Positions 1-8,030 of a DNA stretch of 42,655 nt are shown one piece after another (within the stretch, counting starts at the first letter, position 1; every line of letters starts with the position of its first letter). Both the position numbers and the translations under genes were made by a program. Below the pieces are notes generated by a model. It did not search any database and was not told the origin of the DNA. It saw only the letters and a list, made by a program, of their open reading frames with translations. This DNA is from Anabaena minutissima FACHB-250 (lineage in GTDB: Bacteria > Cyanobacteriota > Cyanobacteriia > Cyanobacteriales > Nostocaceae), in NCBI RefSeq assembly GCF_014697125.1, contig NZ_JACJRG010000046.1, positions 1 through 42,655 of the forward strand. Reading direction: 5' to 3'.

Positions 1-1991
1 TCATTCATGTCAGCATAATCATAAGTAACTTCGCGCTCTTGATACTGTAAGATTACTTCCTGTTCCTCGGTATCTATTTTGGTAATAAATCCCACATCGC
101 CGTTAAACACTTCTCGTTGGTAGTCGTTGGTGAGTTGGATAATGCGATCGCCTGTTCTAAAAATAGTCCCACCCCTGGTTACTTCAATTTTTTCAGGATT
201 AGGGGGATTAATTAGCTGTTGCAGTACATTATTGAGATTGCGTGTTCCGACTAATCCCCGTGACATTGGGCAAAGCACTTGTACATCAGTAGCAGGATTA
301 AAACCAAGCCCTGGAATAAAATCAGTAATCAATTCGCTAATTGCTTGTACTCCATGTTCTGGCTCAAACCCTCCACCATGCCAAAGACAATCAGATTGGG
401 GTGTGTTAGAAATTGGTTCGATTTGGGGATATTGCCCTCGGTTAATTTGGTGGGATGCAGTAATAATTTTGCTAGTAGCAGCTTGGCGAAATACTTGGGT
501 GAGCCTGACTACAGGGACTTTTCCTGACTTAATTAAATCAGCTAGCACGTTACCCGCCCCCACCGATGGCAATTGGTCAATATCTCCCACTAACAATAGT
601 TGGGCATCGTCTGCCACAGCTTCAACCAAAGAATACGCCAGAAATAAGTCAAGCATACTGGCTTCATCTACAATGATTGCACTCTGGGGTAAGGGGTTAG
701 TGCGATCTCTTTTAAAACTGCGTGTCTTGGGGTCAAATTCCAGTAGGCGGTGAATGGTTTTAGCTTCTAGTCCCGTCATTTCGCCTAGTCTTTGGGCTGC
801 CCTCCCCGTTGGTGCAGCTAAGGCAATTGATTTACCCATTGCTTTCCACAAGGAAACTATGGTGTGAGTGGTAAAGGTTTTGCCGACACCAGGGCCACCT
901 GTAATCACAGTAAATCTAGAGTAAGCTGCAACTTCTACTGCTTGTTGCTGTTCGGGTGATAGTGAAACTTGGCGGCTACTGCTAAAACGCTCCAACCAAG
1001 CACAGACGCGAGGAATATCAGGATTGGTGGGGTGGGTGAGGCGAACTCGTACCAATTGGGCTAGGTTTTGTTCGGTGTAGAAGTAAGTAGGCTTGTAGCA
1101 ATTGAGTGTTTTATCAGCATCACGTTCTCTAATTAGCTCATCTTTCAAAGCCATATCTTTAATAGACTGTGTGATGGCCTCTTCTGTTGGTTGATGCTCC
1201 TGGGTAGTGAGCAGTTTAGTCACCGATTCAATTAATTCTGTTTGCGGTAAGTAGCAGTGTCCATCTTCTGCGGCTTCACTCAAAGCATGAACAAGTCCAG
1301 CACAATAGCGAAACTCTGAATCTGCCGGAACTCCCAAATTACGGGCTATTTTATCAGCAGTTAAAAAACCAATGCCGTAAATGTCAGTTGCCAACTGGTA
1401 GGGGTTGGCGGTGACGGTGGCGATCGCTTTGTCTTGGTATTGCTTGTAGATTTTTACTGCATAGGTGGTTGATACACCGTGGCTTTGCAGAAATACCATC
1501 ACTTCCTTGATGGCTTTTTGGGTTTCCCAGGCGTTTTTGATTAACTTGATGCGTTTTTTGGCAATGCCGTTGACTTCAATTAGTCGCTCTATTTGATTTT
1601 CAATAATCTCTAGAGTCTCTATCCCAAAATGAGCAGCAATCCGTTTAGCCGTGACTGGCCCCACACCTTTAATTAGACCGCTACCTAAATACTTCTCAAT
1701 TCCTGTAAGTGTTGCAGGTTTGGTTTCTTTGTAGTTCACAACTTGAAACTGCAAACCATATTGGGGATGTTCGCGCCAAAAGCCAGTTAATTGCAGTGTT
1801 TGCCCTGGTTGGATATCTGCAAAGCTACCAGTAATTGTAGTTAGTTCCTTGGCACTGGGGCGTTGCAAACGTGCCACCGTGTACCCTGACTCTTGAGAAT
1901 AATATGTCAAGCGTTCTACCACTCCCATGATTGATTCTTGTTTGGGAGTTGCGTTAATTTGTTGCTGGCTCGGTAGGGGTGTGGTGGACAT
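1..1991 (-). CDS. recD2: RecD2-like ATP-dependent DNA helicase (C-terminus cut by window edge)
   Basis: Reading leftward from an ATG at 1991, an uninterrupted frame of 663 codons runs off the left edge, so the C-terminus is missing. The N-terminal ~100 residues look like the OB-type domain of RecD2. A helix-hairpin-helix stretch follows (residues ~105-215, with the pattern GVGPVTAKRIAAHFGI). The SF1B motor starts with the Walker A GGPGVGKT at residues ~365-372, then APTGRAAQRL (motif Ia), VDEASMLD (motif II) and GDIDQLPSVGAG (motif III). This order is that of RecD2, the 5'-3' helicase found without RecBC, usually about 740 aa, so roughly 80 residues are lost. It probably acts in DNA repair or plasmid/phage DNA processing. 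It is divergent from the monooxygenase gene at 2229. Family assignment is firm; the cellular role is inferred. Confidence 0.93.
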   Translation of the reverse strand, partial: MSTTPLPSQQQINATPKQESIMGVVERLTYYSQESGYTVARLQRPSAKELTTITGSFADIQPGQTLQLTGFWREHPQYGLQFQVVNYKETKPATLTGIEKYLGSGLIKGVGPVTAKRIAAHFGIETLEIIENQIERLIEVNGIAKKRIKLIKNAWETQKAIKEVMVFLQSHGVSTTYAVKIYKQYQDKAIATVTANPYQLATDIYGIGFLTADKIARNLGVPADSEFRYCAGLVHALSEAAEDGHCYLPQTELIESVTKLLTTQEHQPTEEAITQSIKDMALKDELIRERDADKTLNCYKPTYFYTEQNLAQLVRVRLTHPTNPDIPRVCAWLERFSSSRQVSLSPEQQQAVEVAAYSRFTVITGGPGVGKTFTTHTIVSLWKAMGKSIALAAPTGRAAQRLGEMTGLEAKTIHRLLEFDPKTRSFKRDRTNPLPQSAIIVDEASMLDLFLAYSLVEAVADDAQLLLVGDIDQLPSVGAGNVLADLIKSGKVPVVRLTQVFRQAATSKIITASHQINRGQYPQIEPISNTPQSDCLWHGGGFEPEHGVQAISELITDFIPGLGFNPATDVQVLCPMSRGLVGTRNLNNVLQQLINPPNPEKIEVTRGGTIFRTGDRIIQLTNDYQREVFNGDVGFITKIDTEEQEVILQYQEREVTYDYADMN

Positions 1992-2059
1992 CACTTTCAA
2001 CAAACGGCGCAGCTATTATACTCGATACTCACTGTTTGAAAAGTAATCGAGTTAGCTTT

Positions 2060-2081
2060 GTATAGTATTTACGTACTATAC
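2060..2081. promoter_or_regulatory. Palindrome between divergent genes (possible operator)
   Basis: GTATAGTA and TACTATAC are perfect 8-bp inverted arms around a 6-bp spacer. The site lies about 70 bp upstream of the RecD2 start and 148 bp upstream of the monooxygenase start, where a dimeric regulator of the divergent pair could bind. No run of T follows, so it does not look like a terminator. No matching regulator is identified. Confidence 0.35.
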
Positions 2082-2165
2082 AGGAAATTATGGAGAATAG
2101 CGTAGTTTACCGTCGCAGACATTTGAATTTCAGGTTATGACTAACTGATGCTAAGGCAATTCGCG

Positions 2166-2237
2166 GTGACTATTGACTATGAACTGTTGGCTATGAACTA
2201 ATGACTAATAACTAATAAGCATTGACTAATGACTAAC
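2166..2237 (+). repeat. Degenerate heptamer-like tract (TGACTAA/TGACTAT)
   Basis: The stretch is built from loosely repeated units such as TGACTAT, TGAACTA, TGACTAA and ATAACTAA. Similar tracts are common in intergenic DNA of Nostocales. It runs up to and over the start codon of the next gene: the ATG at 2229 is itself part of a TAATGAC unit, so the tract forms the 5' leader of that mRNA. Confidence 0.7.
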
Positions 2238-2555
2238 CAAACCATTCATGTTGTAGCTCGTTTTGTGGCTTTACCCGATAAAGTAGAAGAACTCAAAGCA
2301 ATATTATTGGGACTGATTGAACCAACAAGACTTGAAGCAGGTGTGATTAAATATGAACTTTTACAAAATCAATCAGATCCAACAGATTTTACTTTTGTAG
2401 AAGAGTGGGAAGGAGCGGCAGCACTGGATACTCATTTAGCGTCACGCCGTCTGCAAGTACCAATAGCCAAGCTAGAAGGATTAATAGCTGCGCCACCAGA
2501 TATCCGCCGTTATTCTATTTTGGCTGGGATTCCTAGTAAAGCACTGGTGGAATAG
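2229..2555 (+). CDS. Putative quinol monooxygenase, ABM (YgiN-like) domain
   Basis: This 108-aa protein is a single dimeric alpha+beta barrel unit of the antibiotic biosynthesis monooxygenase (ABM) family. It opens with the beta strand HVVARFVALP (residues ~7-16), followed by the helix DKVEELKAILL, the strand GVIKYELLQN, and FTFVEEWEG before the second helix with HLAS. The length matches free-standing ABM proteins of about 100 aa. These are often cofactor-free oxygenases or handle quinones and small aromatics; the substrate cannot be told. No Shine-Dalgarno is visible because the leader is the repeat tract at 2166-2237, in which the ATG lies. It stands alone, divergent from the RecD2 gene. 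Fold assignment is strong, catalytic role inferred. Confidence 0.85.
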   Translation: MTNQTIHVVARFVALPDKVEELKAILLGLIEPTRLEAGVIKYELLQNQSDPTDFTFVEEWEGAAALDTHLASRRLQVPIAKLEGLIAAPPDIRRYSILAGIPSKALVE

Positions 2556-2583
2556 TTGTATAGAACACCGTCGGGGCTTGAGG

Positions 2584-2712
2584 GCGATGCCTGCGGCGGT
2601 AAACTACGCTCTTAATTCGAGCGATCGCAAGTAGCGTCTCGTTCGCGGAGCGTCTCCGACAGGAGAAGAGAGGAAAACCCAAGCGTAGGCGATAGCCCGC
2701 CGTAGGCATCGC
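2584..2712. repeat. Dispersed cyanobacterial repeat with terminal inverted repeats
   Basis: A GC-rich block between convergent genes starts with GCGATGCCTGCGGCGG (2584-2599) and ends with CCGCCGTAGGCATCGC (2697-2712). These are inverted copies matching at 15 of 16 positions. The interior holds a HIP1 site and the motif GCGTCTCGTTCGCGGAGCG. Other members of the family occur at 3327, 9834, 11441, 27986, 28976 and 41641. It may be a non-autonomous MITE-like element or a REP-type hairpin. Confidence 0.7.
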
Positions 2713-2759
2713 TCCTGGTGACTTCTTTTCCTCTAAGAATTTTATTTTATAGCTACTTT

Positions 2760-3242
2760 CTACCTCGAAGAGCGCATTTCTTGCTGGCGCATGGGCATAG
2801 CGTCAATTTGCTCAAAAATTGCTGTTGCCTGGACTGGTGTAGTATCACTGCGCTTAACACCACCATCTTTGCCTACCAAAATAACGCGGAAATTTTCTTT
2901 GTCAACCCCAAAGCAATCGCGCAAATTGGCCACAGAAGATTCATCTATTGGCTGTCCGTTGGCATAGCTTTTATCTGTTGCCAAAACCTGAACCAGAACT
3001 AAATCCCGTTCTGTAAAACCGTTTTGGTGCTGGTTAAATAACTGCATCTGTTGCTGATAGCTACGGTTATCAACAGACGGTGCCAACACTAATAGCACGC
3101 GGTTTTGCCATTTTTGGGAACTGAGGTTAAATGAAGACATTTTGATGGCTTGGGTTGAACCTTGGACAGTACCACCAATGCTGACTGGCGATAGGGCTAT
3201 AGACGCGGTGAGGGTCAGGGCAATTAATACTGAGTTATTCAC
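2760..3242 (-). CDS. Exported DUF4174-domain protein
   Basis: The 160-aa product starts with a hydrophobic signal peptide (residues ~4-24). The mature part matches the DUF4174 pattern: a strand RVLLVLAPS at ~48-56, then a helix and the motif ERDLVLVQV, and ending with FRVILVGKDGGVK near residue 120 and an amphipathic C-terminal helix ending in MRQQEMR. DUF4174 is related to the thioredoxin fold but lacks a CxxC here; only one cysteine is seen (in RDCFGVD, ~109), so a redox role is doubtful. It likely acts in the periplasm. Function is unknown. Repeats flank it on both sides (2584-2712 and 3327-3432), so it looks like an isolated unit. Family call is good, function open. Confidence 0.82.
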   Translation of the reverse strand: MNNSVLIALTLTASIALSPVSIGGTVQGSTQAIKMSSFNLSSQKWQNRVLLVLAPSVDNRSYQQQMQLFNQHQNGFTERDLVLVQVLATDKSYANGQPIDESSVANLRDCFGVDKENFRVILVGKDGGVKRSDTTPVQATAIFEQIDAMPMRQQEMRSSR

Positions 3243-3326
3243 TTCGACGGTTGATACGAGTGTTCCATTATTTCAAACTATCATTAGTTTTCCTTTTCTG
3301 ACTCTATCTGATGATTGAATAAGTGT

Positions 3327-3432
3327 GATGCCTACCCACAAGAGCGATATCTACGATAAGCTCCGCTAACGCTTACGGTTTGGTTTTTCCTCTCTGCGAG
3401 ACGCTACTCGCGTTCGCTTGTATTTTAGAAGA
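3327..3432. repeat. Dispersed repeat block
   Basis: The stretch upstream of the DUF4174 gene carries elements of the repeats seen at 2584: GATGCCTACC near the start, a GCTCCGCTAACGCTTACGG unit and TGCGAGACGCTACTCGCG close to the end. It is a degraded patchwork rather than a clean inverted repeat. It ends beside the stop codon of the gene on its right. Confidence 0.5.
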
Positions 3433-3435
3433 GCG

Positions 3436-3846
3436 TCATCGAGATTGAAAAAACTGCTTGATAAAATTGAGATATCCTTGTCGCCCACCTTTATTAGTCC
3501 AGAGTTTAATTGACGATTGAATTCGTTTGAGACAGTCTACGATTTCTGTCACAGTCTTGGGTGTCATCTGCTCGTCAAGCGGTTGAATTGTGTTGTCTGA
3601 AATGGAGGTTCGTCCTAAGCGTAATTCACAAATCGCCTTTACTTGTTCGGTTACTTGGGCTGATATTCCTCTAATTGGGCGTGATGCGCCTGACCTACCT
3701 TGAGCTTCGGCACTATAAACGCGGATTAATGATTCAATTGCTGTCATGACTTCAGCATCAATCAAATCAGGTCTTTCTTGATAGACTTGCATGATTACAA
3801 ATTCTATATTCTGTAGAACATCTAAATGTTTGTCTTCAACGCTCAT
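3436..3846 (-). CDS. Conserved-looking hypothetical protein, helical, 136 aa
   Basis: I do not recognise a named family. The predicted protein is soluble and mostly helical, with no signal peptide or membrane segment. It starts with an acidic amphipathic helix (EDKHLDVLQNIEFVIMQVY), continues with a second helix region (AEVMTAIESLIRVYSAEAQG), then a basic loop and a helix EQVKAICELRLG, and ends with a basic C-terminus (TNKGGRQGYLNFIKQFF). The composition is that of a real protein and the frame opens with a clean ATG. It lies upstream of the DUF4174 gene in the same direction but is separated by ~190 bp that includes a repeat block, so it is probably not in the same operon. Confidence 0.65.
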   Translation of the reverse strand: MSVEDKHLDVLQNIEFVIMQVYQERPDLIDAEVMTAIESLIRVYSAEAQGRSGASRPIRGISAQVTEQVKAICELRLGRTSISDNTIQPLDEQMTPKTVTEIVDCLKRIQSSIKLWTNKGGRQGYLNFIKQFFQSR

Positions 3847-3927
3847 GATTACGACTTTATCTGTAGTTTTAACTGAGTTGATAGTCTGTGCAATCGCAAC
3901 TATACAATTAAAGTAATTTTGCAGCTA

Positions 3928-4365
3928 CTAACTTTGAGCTAACTGTTCTATCAGTTGCAGTATATGTTGTTCAATTTGCCCAAGGGCAACGGTTGCAGAG
4001 GTTTTATCAATATCATGGACTAACCAGTAGTCAATTACACCTGCCCAGTGGGGAAAGCGTTCATTCATCAGTGGGCGGTGTTCTAATTCATCTAATGCAA
4101 TAACTCTAGTAGCTAACTGAAAATCCTGCTCACTGGCTGCGAGTGGAAAGCGTTCATCATCCGGTAGCTTCACCAAACGCACAGATAACGCCTCAGCCGC
4201 ATACTTGGATATTGCCCCCACATTGTTTACACCCCGCTCAAGTGCTAATCCTCTAGAGTCAGCCTGCCAATCTAAACCCTGTTTGGTGGCTAGCCAATTA
4301 AATAAGTTTTCCGCAAAGCGGCTGCGGTAGTAGTTGCCTGTACACAAGAACAAGATTTTATTCAT
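3928..4365 (-). CDS. Low-molecular-weight protein tyrosine phosphatase-like protein
   Basis: The start is placed at 4365, giving 145 aa that begins MNKILFLCTGNYYRSR. The frame is open 26 codons further upstream, but the phosphatase fold begins right at this internal Met. The catalytic loop CTGNYYR fits C-X5-R, with the nucleophile Cys8 and Arg14. A C-terminal VHDIDKTS may supply the general-acid Asp. Cyanobacterial members of this group act on phosphotyrosine or arsenate; without the full arsenate cysteines a phosphatase role is more likely. No leader Shine-Dalgarno is obvious. It has no clear operon partner. Family is firm, substrate unknown. Confidence 0.85.
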   Translation of the reverse strand: MNKILFLCTGNYYRSRFAENLFNWLATKQGLDWQADSRGLALERGVNNVGAISKYAAEALSVRLVKLPDDERFPLAASEQDFQLATRVIALDELEHRPLMNERFPHWAGVIDYWLVHDIDKTSATVALGQIEQHILQLIEQLAQS

Positions 4366-4907
4366 TTGACCAAATTTTACTAAGCCTATGGGCTTTTTAC
4401 TGGTAAATGGAGTAATTTGCAAGATATCTAGGCTACTTTTCACATGGTTGCGATTGGGGTTTCCTCTAAGAACGGGAGGAGCGATCGCTTCAAAATTTAA
4501 ACAACGCTAAAAACTCCTCAACAACCCCGTTAGGATTTTCAAAACATAAAGGTTATTAATGAGTATCGCTGTTGTAATTATTCCCACAATCCGATACTGA
4601 TAAATAGTTCCTTCACCTAGTTCTGGTGGAAGGGGAGCGATCGCATAGCCAATCTTAACTAGACTTCTGGAAGAATAGCGTTGAGTCAAGATATTTTTGA
4701 ACGTTTATATACGTGTTTTGATTCCATTAAAAGTATTATATAAAACAGAATATGTAGTAATTACTGAGTAAAAGTCATAGCAGCTATAGATAATAACCAT
4801 CAAATAACTAGATAAATTTAGATTAATTGCTGATTGCCATTAGATTTTAAAGTGATTATGATTGCAATTGATATATCACTTGCTACATCAAGCAGTAATT
4901 TAGGCAA

Positions 4908-5168
4908 ATGGCCATTAAACAGCCCTTGGTAGTTAAACAAACAGAAATTAGTCAACTCATTCGGGAGTTTCGCCTTTCGACTGGTTTAACACAGGAACAG
5001 TTTGCTGCACATATAGGAGTTACTTACCCCACTATTAACCGTTGGGAGAATGGGCGTTCTAAACCATCGCCACTAGCAATGGAGAAGATTGAGCAGAAGC
5101 TAAAGGATTTGGGTGAAGTAGGTCAGGAGTTAAAGCAGAAGCTATTGGTTATGAAATTAAGCCAGTAA
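4908..5168 (+). CDS. XRE-family helix-turn-helix regulator
   Basis: The 86-aa product has a five-helix XRE/Cro DNA-binding fold across residues ~14-70. The turn is clear: LTQEQFAAHIGVTYPTINRW followed by ENGRSKPSPLAMEKIE. The last ~15 residues are a short basic helix. It is the first of four co-directional genes (4908-8027) with a 40-bp gap to the DUF2513 gene. A regulator in front of small genes and a nuclease-helicase is the layout of many anti-phage or plasmid-maintenance operons. A near-palindrome AGTGAT...ATCACT lies ~30-60 bp upstream and could be its own operator. DNA-binding role is firm; regulation of the cluster is inferred. Confidence 0.88.
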   Translation: MAIKQPLVVKQTEISQLIREFRLSTGLTQEQFAAHIGVTYPTINRWENGRSKPSPLAMEKIEQKLKDLGEVGQELKQKLLVMKLSQ

Positions 5169-5208
5169 ACAGAAGACTTAAACTTAGTAGTTCACGAGAA
5201 AATTAATT

Positions 5209-5574
5209 ATGAAAAGAGATATAAATTTAATAAGAAAAATTATTTTAAATATAGAATCCAGCCAATATGGTTTTGTTAATAATAATTTTCAAATTGAGGG
5301 ATATACAAGGGAGCAAATTGCTTACCACTGTTACCTTCTTATTCAGGGAGGTTTAGCAGAAGGAATAACAACTACGAGTGTTCAGTCTTCTAGTCCTGCT
5401 GCTGTTATACGTAACCTTACTTGGGAAGGTCACGAGTTTGCTGATGCAGCAAGAAATGATTCCATTTGGCATCAAGTTAGCAAAGTTATTAAAGAAAAAG
5501 GTGAAAGTATTGCTTTTCCTATTATAACTCAATTACTTATCAGTGAAATGAAAAAGAATTTGGGACTAACTTAG
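5209..5574 (+). CDS. DUF2513-domain protein
   Basis: The 121-aa product opens with KRDINLIRKIILNIE, the conserved start of DUF2513. It continues with the EGYTREQIAYHCYLLIQGGL region and LTWEGHEFADAARND, the family's winged-helix-like core. DUF2513 proteins are small, widely found near phage, plasmid and defence genes, and have no established function. The fold suggests DNA or protein binding. It follows the XRE gene by 40 bp and precedes the next gene by 37 bp, all on the same strand, so co-transcription is likely. The AT-rich codon use matches the next gene but is more AT-rich than the helicase downstream. Confidence 0.83.
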   Translation: MKRDINLIRKIILNIESSQYGFVNNNFQIEGYTREQIAYHCYLLIQGGLAEGITTTSVQSSSPAAVIRNLTWEGHEFADAARNDSIWHQVSKVIKEKGESIAFPIITQLLISEMKKNLGLT

Positions 5575-5611
5575 ACATATTGGTGAATTATGGAACTTTA
5601 TTGTAATAAAC

Positions 5612-6013
5612 ATGGTGGCAAACATGAACTTACAAGAAACCCAACTACAAATTTATCAACTAAGGCAACAAATGACTTTAACCTTAGATAATCCTAAATC
5701 AGTTAAATTACAGGTTAAAAATATTAATTTAATTCAAAAGCAATTAAGAGCTATTAAAAAGGAGGTTAACTTAGCTATTAAAGAAATTAACCAGCAGGCT
5801 ACACAAACTACTCCCGATAGTCTCATATCAGTCGGGCTAGATTTGTTTGGTAAACGTAAATGGGCTGGTCAACTTAGACAAAGTACAAGAAGAGCGATTC
5901 AATCAGAAAAGATTAATGCAAGACAACCTTATATGGATGTTAAAGACTATATTGACCAAGTGATATTGGAGGGAGATAAACTTAAATTACAAGCAGAGCA
6001 ATATTTAGCATAA
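5612..6013 (+). CDS. Helical hypothetical protein, 133 aa
   Basis: No family is recognised. The first ~70 residues form a Gln/Lys-rich amphipathic helix likely to be a coiled coil (QLQIYQLRQQMTLTLDN, then KNINLIQKQLRAIKKEVNLA). A basic middle part with FGKRKWAGQLRQSTRRA follows, then a helical C-terminus. There is no signal peptide or membrane span. ATGs at 5612 and 5624 are both possible starts. It sits between the DUF2513 and NERD-helicase genes on the same strand, so it probably belongs to that cluster; its basic region could contact nucleic acid or act as an adaptor. The role is inferred from position only. Confidence 0.7.
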   Translation: MVANMNLQETQLQIYQLRQQMTLTLDNPKSVKLQVKNINLIQKQLRAIKKEVNLAIKEINQQATQTTPDSLISVGLDLFGKRKWAGQLRQSTRRAIQSEKINARQPYMDVKDYIDQVILEGDKLKLQAEQYLA

Positions 6014-6042
6014 TGACTCATTTGCTGTTGATTTTTTAAAAG

Positions 6043-6165
6043 ATGAACAATTTTCAAACACATCAGAATTTGATTCAACAGATAGTTCAAATTCTTAAAC
6101 CGTTCTCAGCTTTAGCGATCGCCCCCCTAATTACCCCCAATTACATCTACCTATGGCCACCCTAA
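6043..6165 (+). CDS. Possible 40-aa leader ORF overlapping the helicase start
   Basis: ATG at 6043 opens a 40-codon frame with an A-rich leader (TTTTTTAAAAG). It ends at 6165, overlapping the first 13 nt of the NERD-helicase gene. The peptide is amphipathic then hydrophobic (start MNNFQTHQNLIQQIV). The overlap could couple translation, but a HIP1 site and a C-rich stretch inside the frame argue for chance. Low confidence. Confidence 0.22.
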   Translation: MNNFQTHQNLIQQIVQILKPFSALAIAPLITPNYIYLWPP

Positions 6166-8027
6166 TCCCCTCATTTAATAGCTGCTCCATGCGAATGACC
6201 CCCGGCGAGAAGAGGTTAGCGCAGCGCATGGAGGAAAAATTAGAGGATGATTATCTGCTGTGGTATGACGTGCCAGTAGGTAAAAAGCAACTGCACCCAG
6301 ATTTTATCGTGCTGCACCCCAGCCGGGGCTTATTTATTCTGGAAGTGAAAGACTGGAAGTTAGACACTATTCAAAGTATCAACCCCTCCACAGTCACCAT
6401 CATTACTGAGGATGGGATAAAGGAAGTCAAACACCCACTACAACAGGCAAGAGATTATGCTCTAGCAGTCAACAAAATGCTAGAAAAAGATTCGCTTTTG
6501 GTGCAGCAAGCAGGTAATTATCAAGGTAAACTGGTCATCCCCTACGGTTACGGCGTGGTATTAACCAACATCACCCGCAAAGCGTTCAATGAAAGTGAAC
6601 TATCAGCAGTGTTTGAGTCACACTTAGTTATCTGCAAAGATGAGATGCTACCTAGCACAGACGCAGGTGAGTTTCAGCAACGACTTTGGGATTTATCAGC
6701 ATATCAATTTGGTAAGACCCTTACTAGCAGCCAAATAGATAGAATCCGTTGGCATATCTTCCCAGACTTGCGACCCAAACAGCAGTTTGATGATGACAGT
6801 CTCTCAGATGAAGAAACTCCCAAACCCGTTATCCCAGAAATTCTAAGGATTATGGACTTGCAGCAAGAACAGTTAGCCAGGAGTCTAGGAGATGGGCATC
6901 GTGTAATTCATGGTGTAGCGGGTTCTGGGAAAACCATGATTTTAGCCTACCGTTGTCAGCACTTATCTCAAGTCAGTAAAAAACCAATTTTGGTACTGTG
7001 TTTCAATGTCTCTCTTGCTGCCAAACTCAGGCAGGTGGTTCAAGAAGACCCAAACAAAATTAGTCGCATCAAAGTACGACACTTTCATGGCTGGTGCATG
7101 GATTTACTCAAAAAATACAACATTCCCAGACCTGAATCTACAGAGTATCAAGGTGAAGCTTACACAAATGAACTGGTTAACCGAGTAATTACCGCCGTTG
7201 ATGCGAAATTAATACCTGCTGGCACTTATGGCGCGGTGATGCTAGATGAGGGACACGACTTTAAAGGGGAGTGGTTAAAGTTGATTGCTCAAATGGTCAA
7301 CCCCGAAACCAATTCATTGCTTATTCTGTATGACGATGCTCAAAACCTCTACGGTGAAAAGCGCGACAAGAAATTTAGCTTTAAGAGTGTAGGCATCCAG
7401 GCACAGGGACGCACCACTATACTAAAACTCAACTACCGCAACACAGAACAGGTGTTAAGTGTGGCTTATGAATTTGCTAAAGAAGTGATGCAACCCACCA
7501 CCGGCGATGATGACCAAGTGGTATTGGTAGAACCCGCTAGTGCTGGAAGACAAGGCCCCAAACCAGACCTCATCCGTTTACCCACTTTTAAACATGAGGT
7601 AGATTACCTAGCCGAACGGGTGCAACAATTACATGAACGTGGTACAGCCTGGAACGAAATAGCCATTATCTACCGCCTTAGATTCATGGGCGAAGACATC
7701 TATAACTACTTCCAACAAGCCCAAATCCCCATCGAATGGGTTAATGCCAATAGCGAAAGCCGCAAATATCACCCAGACGAACCAAGTATCAAACTCATCA
7801 CCATGCACTCATCTAAGGGGTTAGAGTTTCCTGTGGTGTTTATTCCTGGTATTGGTTATATGCCTGATGAGTACAACACACCAGAAGAGGAAGCGCGATT
7901 ATTGTATGTAGCAATGACACGGGCAATGGAGCAGTTGATTTTGACTTGCGATACCTGCGGTGGGCTACACCAACGCCCTTCAGAATTCACCAGCCGTCTG
8001 GAGAAAGCTTTGTATACAGTAAGTTGA
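6153..8027 (+). CDS. NERD nuclease-SF1 (UvrD-like) helicase fusion
   Basis: The 624-aa protein joins an N-terminal NERD nuclease-related domain (residues ~15-130) to a UvrD/PcrA-type helicase. In the NERD part the PD-(D/E)xK-like residues are present: Glu19 in PGEKRL, Asp50 in HPDF and Glu64-Val65-Lys66. The motor has Walker A GVAGSGKT at 254-261, a motif II LDEGH at 364-368 (instead of the usual DEAQ), NYRNTEQVL (motif IV region), HSSKGLEFPVVF (motif V) and LLYVAMTRA near 583-591 (motif VI). Such proteins unwind and probably cut DNA and recur in defence contexts. It ends a same-strand group with XRE, DUF2513 and a helical protein. Biochemistry is predicted from motifs; a defence role is inferred. 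Confidence 0.9.
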   Translation: MATLIPSFNSCSMRMTPGEKRLAQRMEEKLEDDYLLWYDVPVGKKQLHPDFIVLHPSRGLFILEVKDWKLDTIQSINPSTVTIITEDGIKEVKHPLQQARDYALAVNKMLEKDSLLVQQAGNYQGKLVIPYGYGVVLTNITRKAFNESELSAVFESHLVICKDEMLPSTDAGEFQQRLWDLSAYQFGKTLTSSQIDRIRWHIFPDLRPKQQFDDDSLSDEETPKPVIPEILRIMDLQQEQLARSLGDGHRVIHGVAGSGKTMILAYRCQHLSQVSKKPILVLCFNVSLAAKLRQVVQEDPNKISRIKVRHFHGWCMDLLKKYNIPRPESTEYQGEAYTNELVNRVITAVDAKLIPAGTYGAVMLDEGHDFKGEWLKLIAQMVNPETNSLLILYDDAQNLYGEKRDKKFSFKSVGIQAQGRTTILKLNYRNTEQVLSVAYEFAKEVMQPTTGDDDQVVLVEPASAGRQGPKPDLIRLPTFKHEVDYLAERVQQLHERGTAWNEIAIIYRLRFMGEDIYNYFQQAQIPIEWVNANSESRKYHPDEPSIKLITMHSSKGLEFPVVFIPGIGYMPDEYNTPEEEARLLYVAMTRAMEQLILTCDTCGGLHQRPSEFTSRLEKALYTVS

Positions 8028-8030
8028 TTT

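Noticed and set aside
127..753. 208-codon plus-strand frame
   Set aside because: It lies fully opposite the RecD2 gene, which has conserved helicase motifs on the minus strand; the plus reading has no recognisable domain.
4507..4689. 60-codon minus-strand frame with a hydrophobic C-terminal half
   Set aside because: It contains a HIP1 site in frame, has no Shine-Dalgarno and a composition like translated intergenic DNA. No support beyond an open frame.
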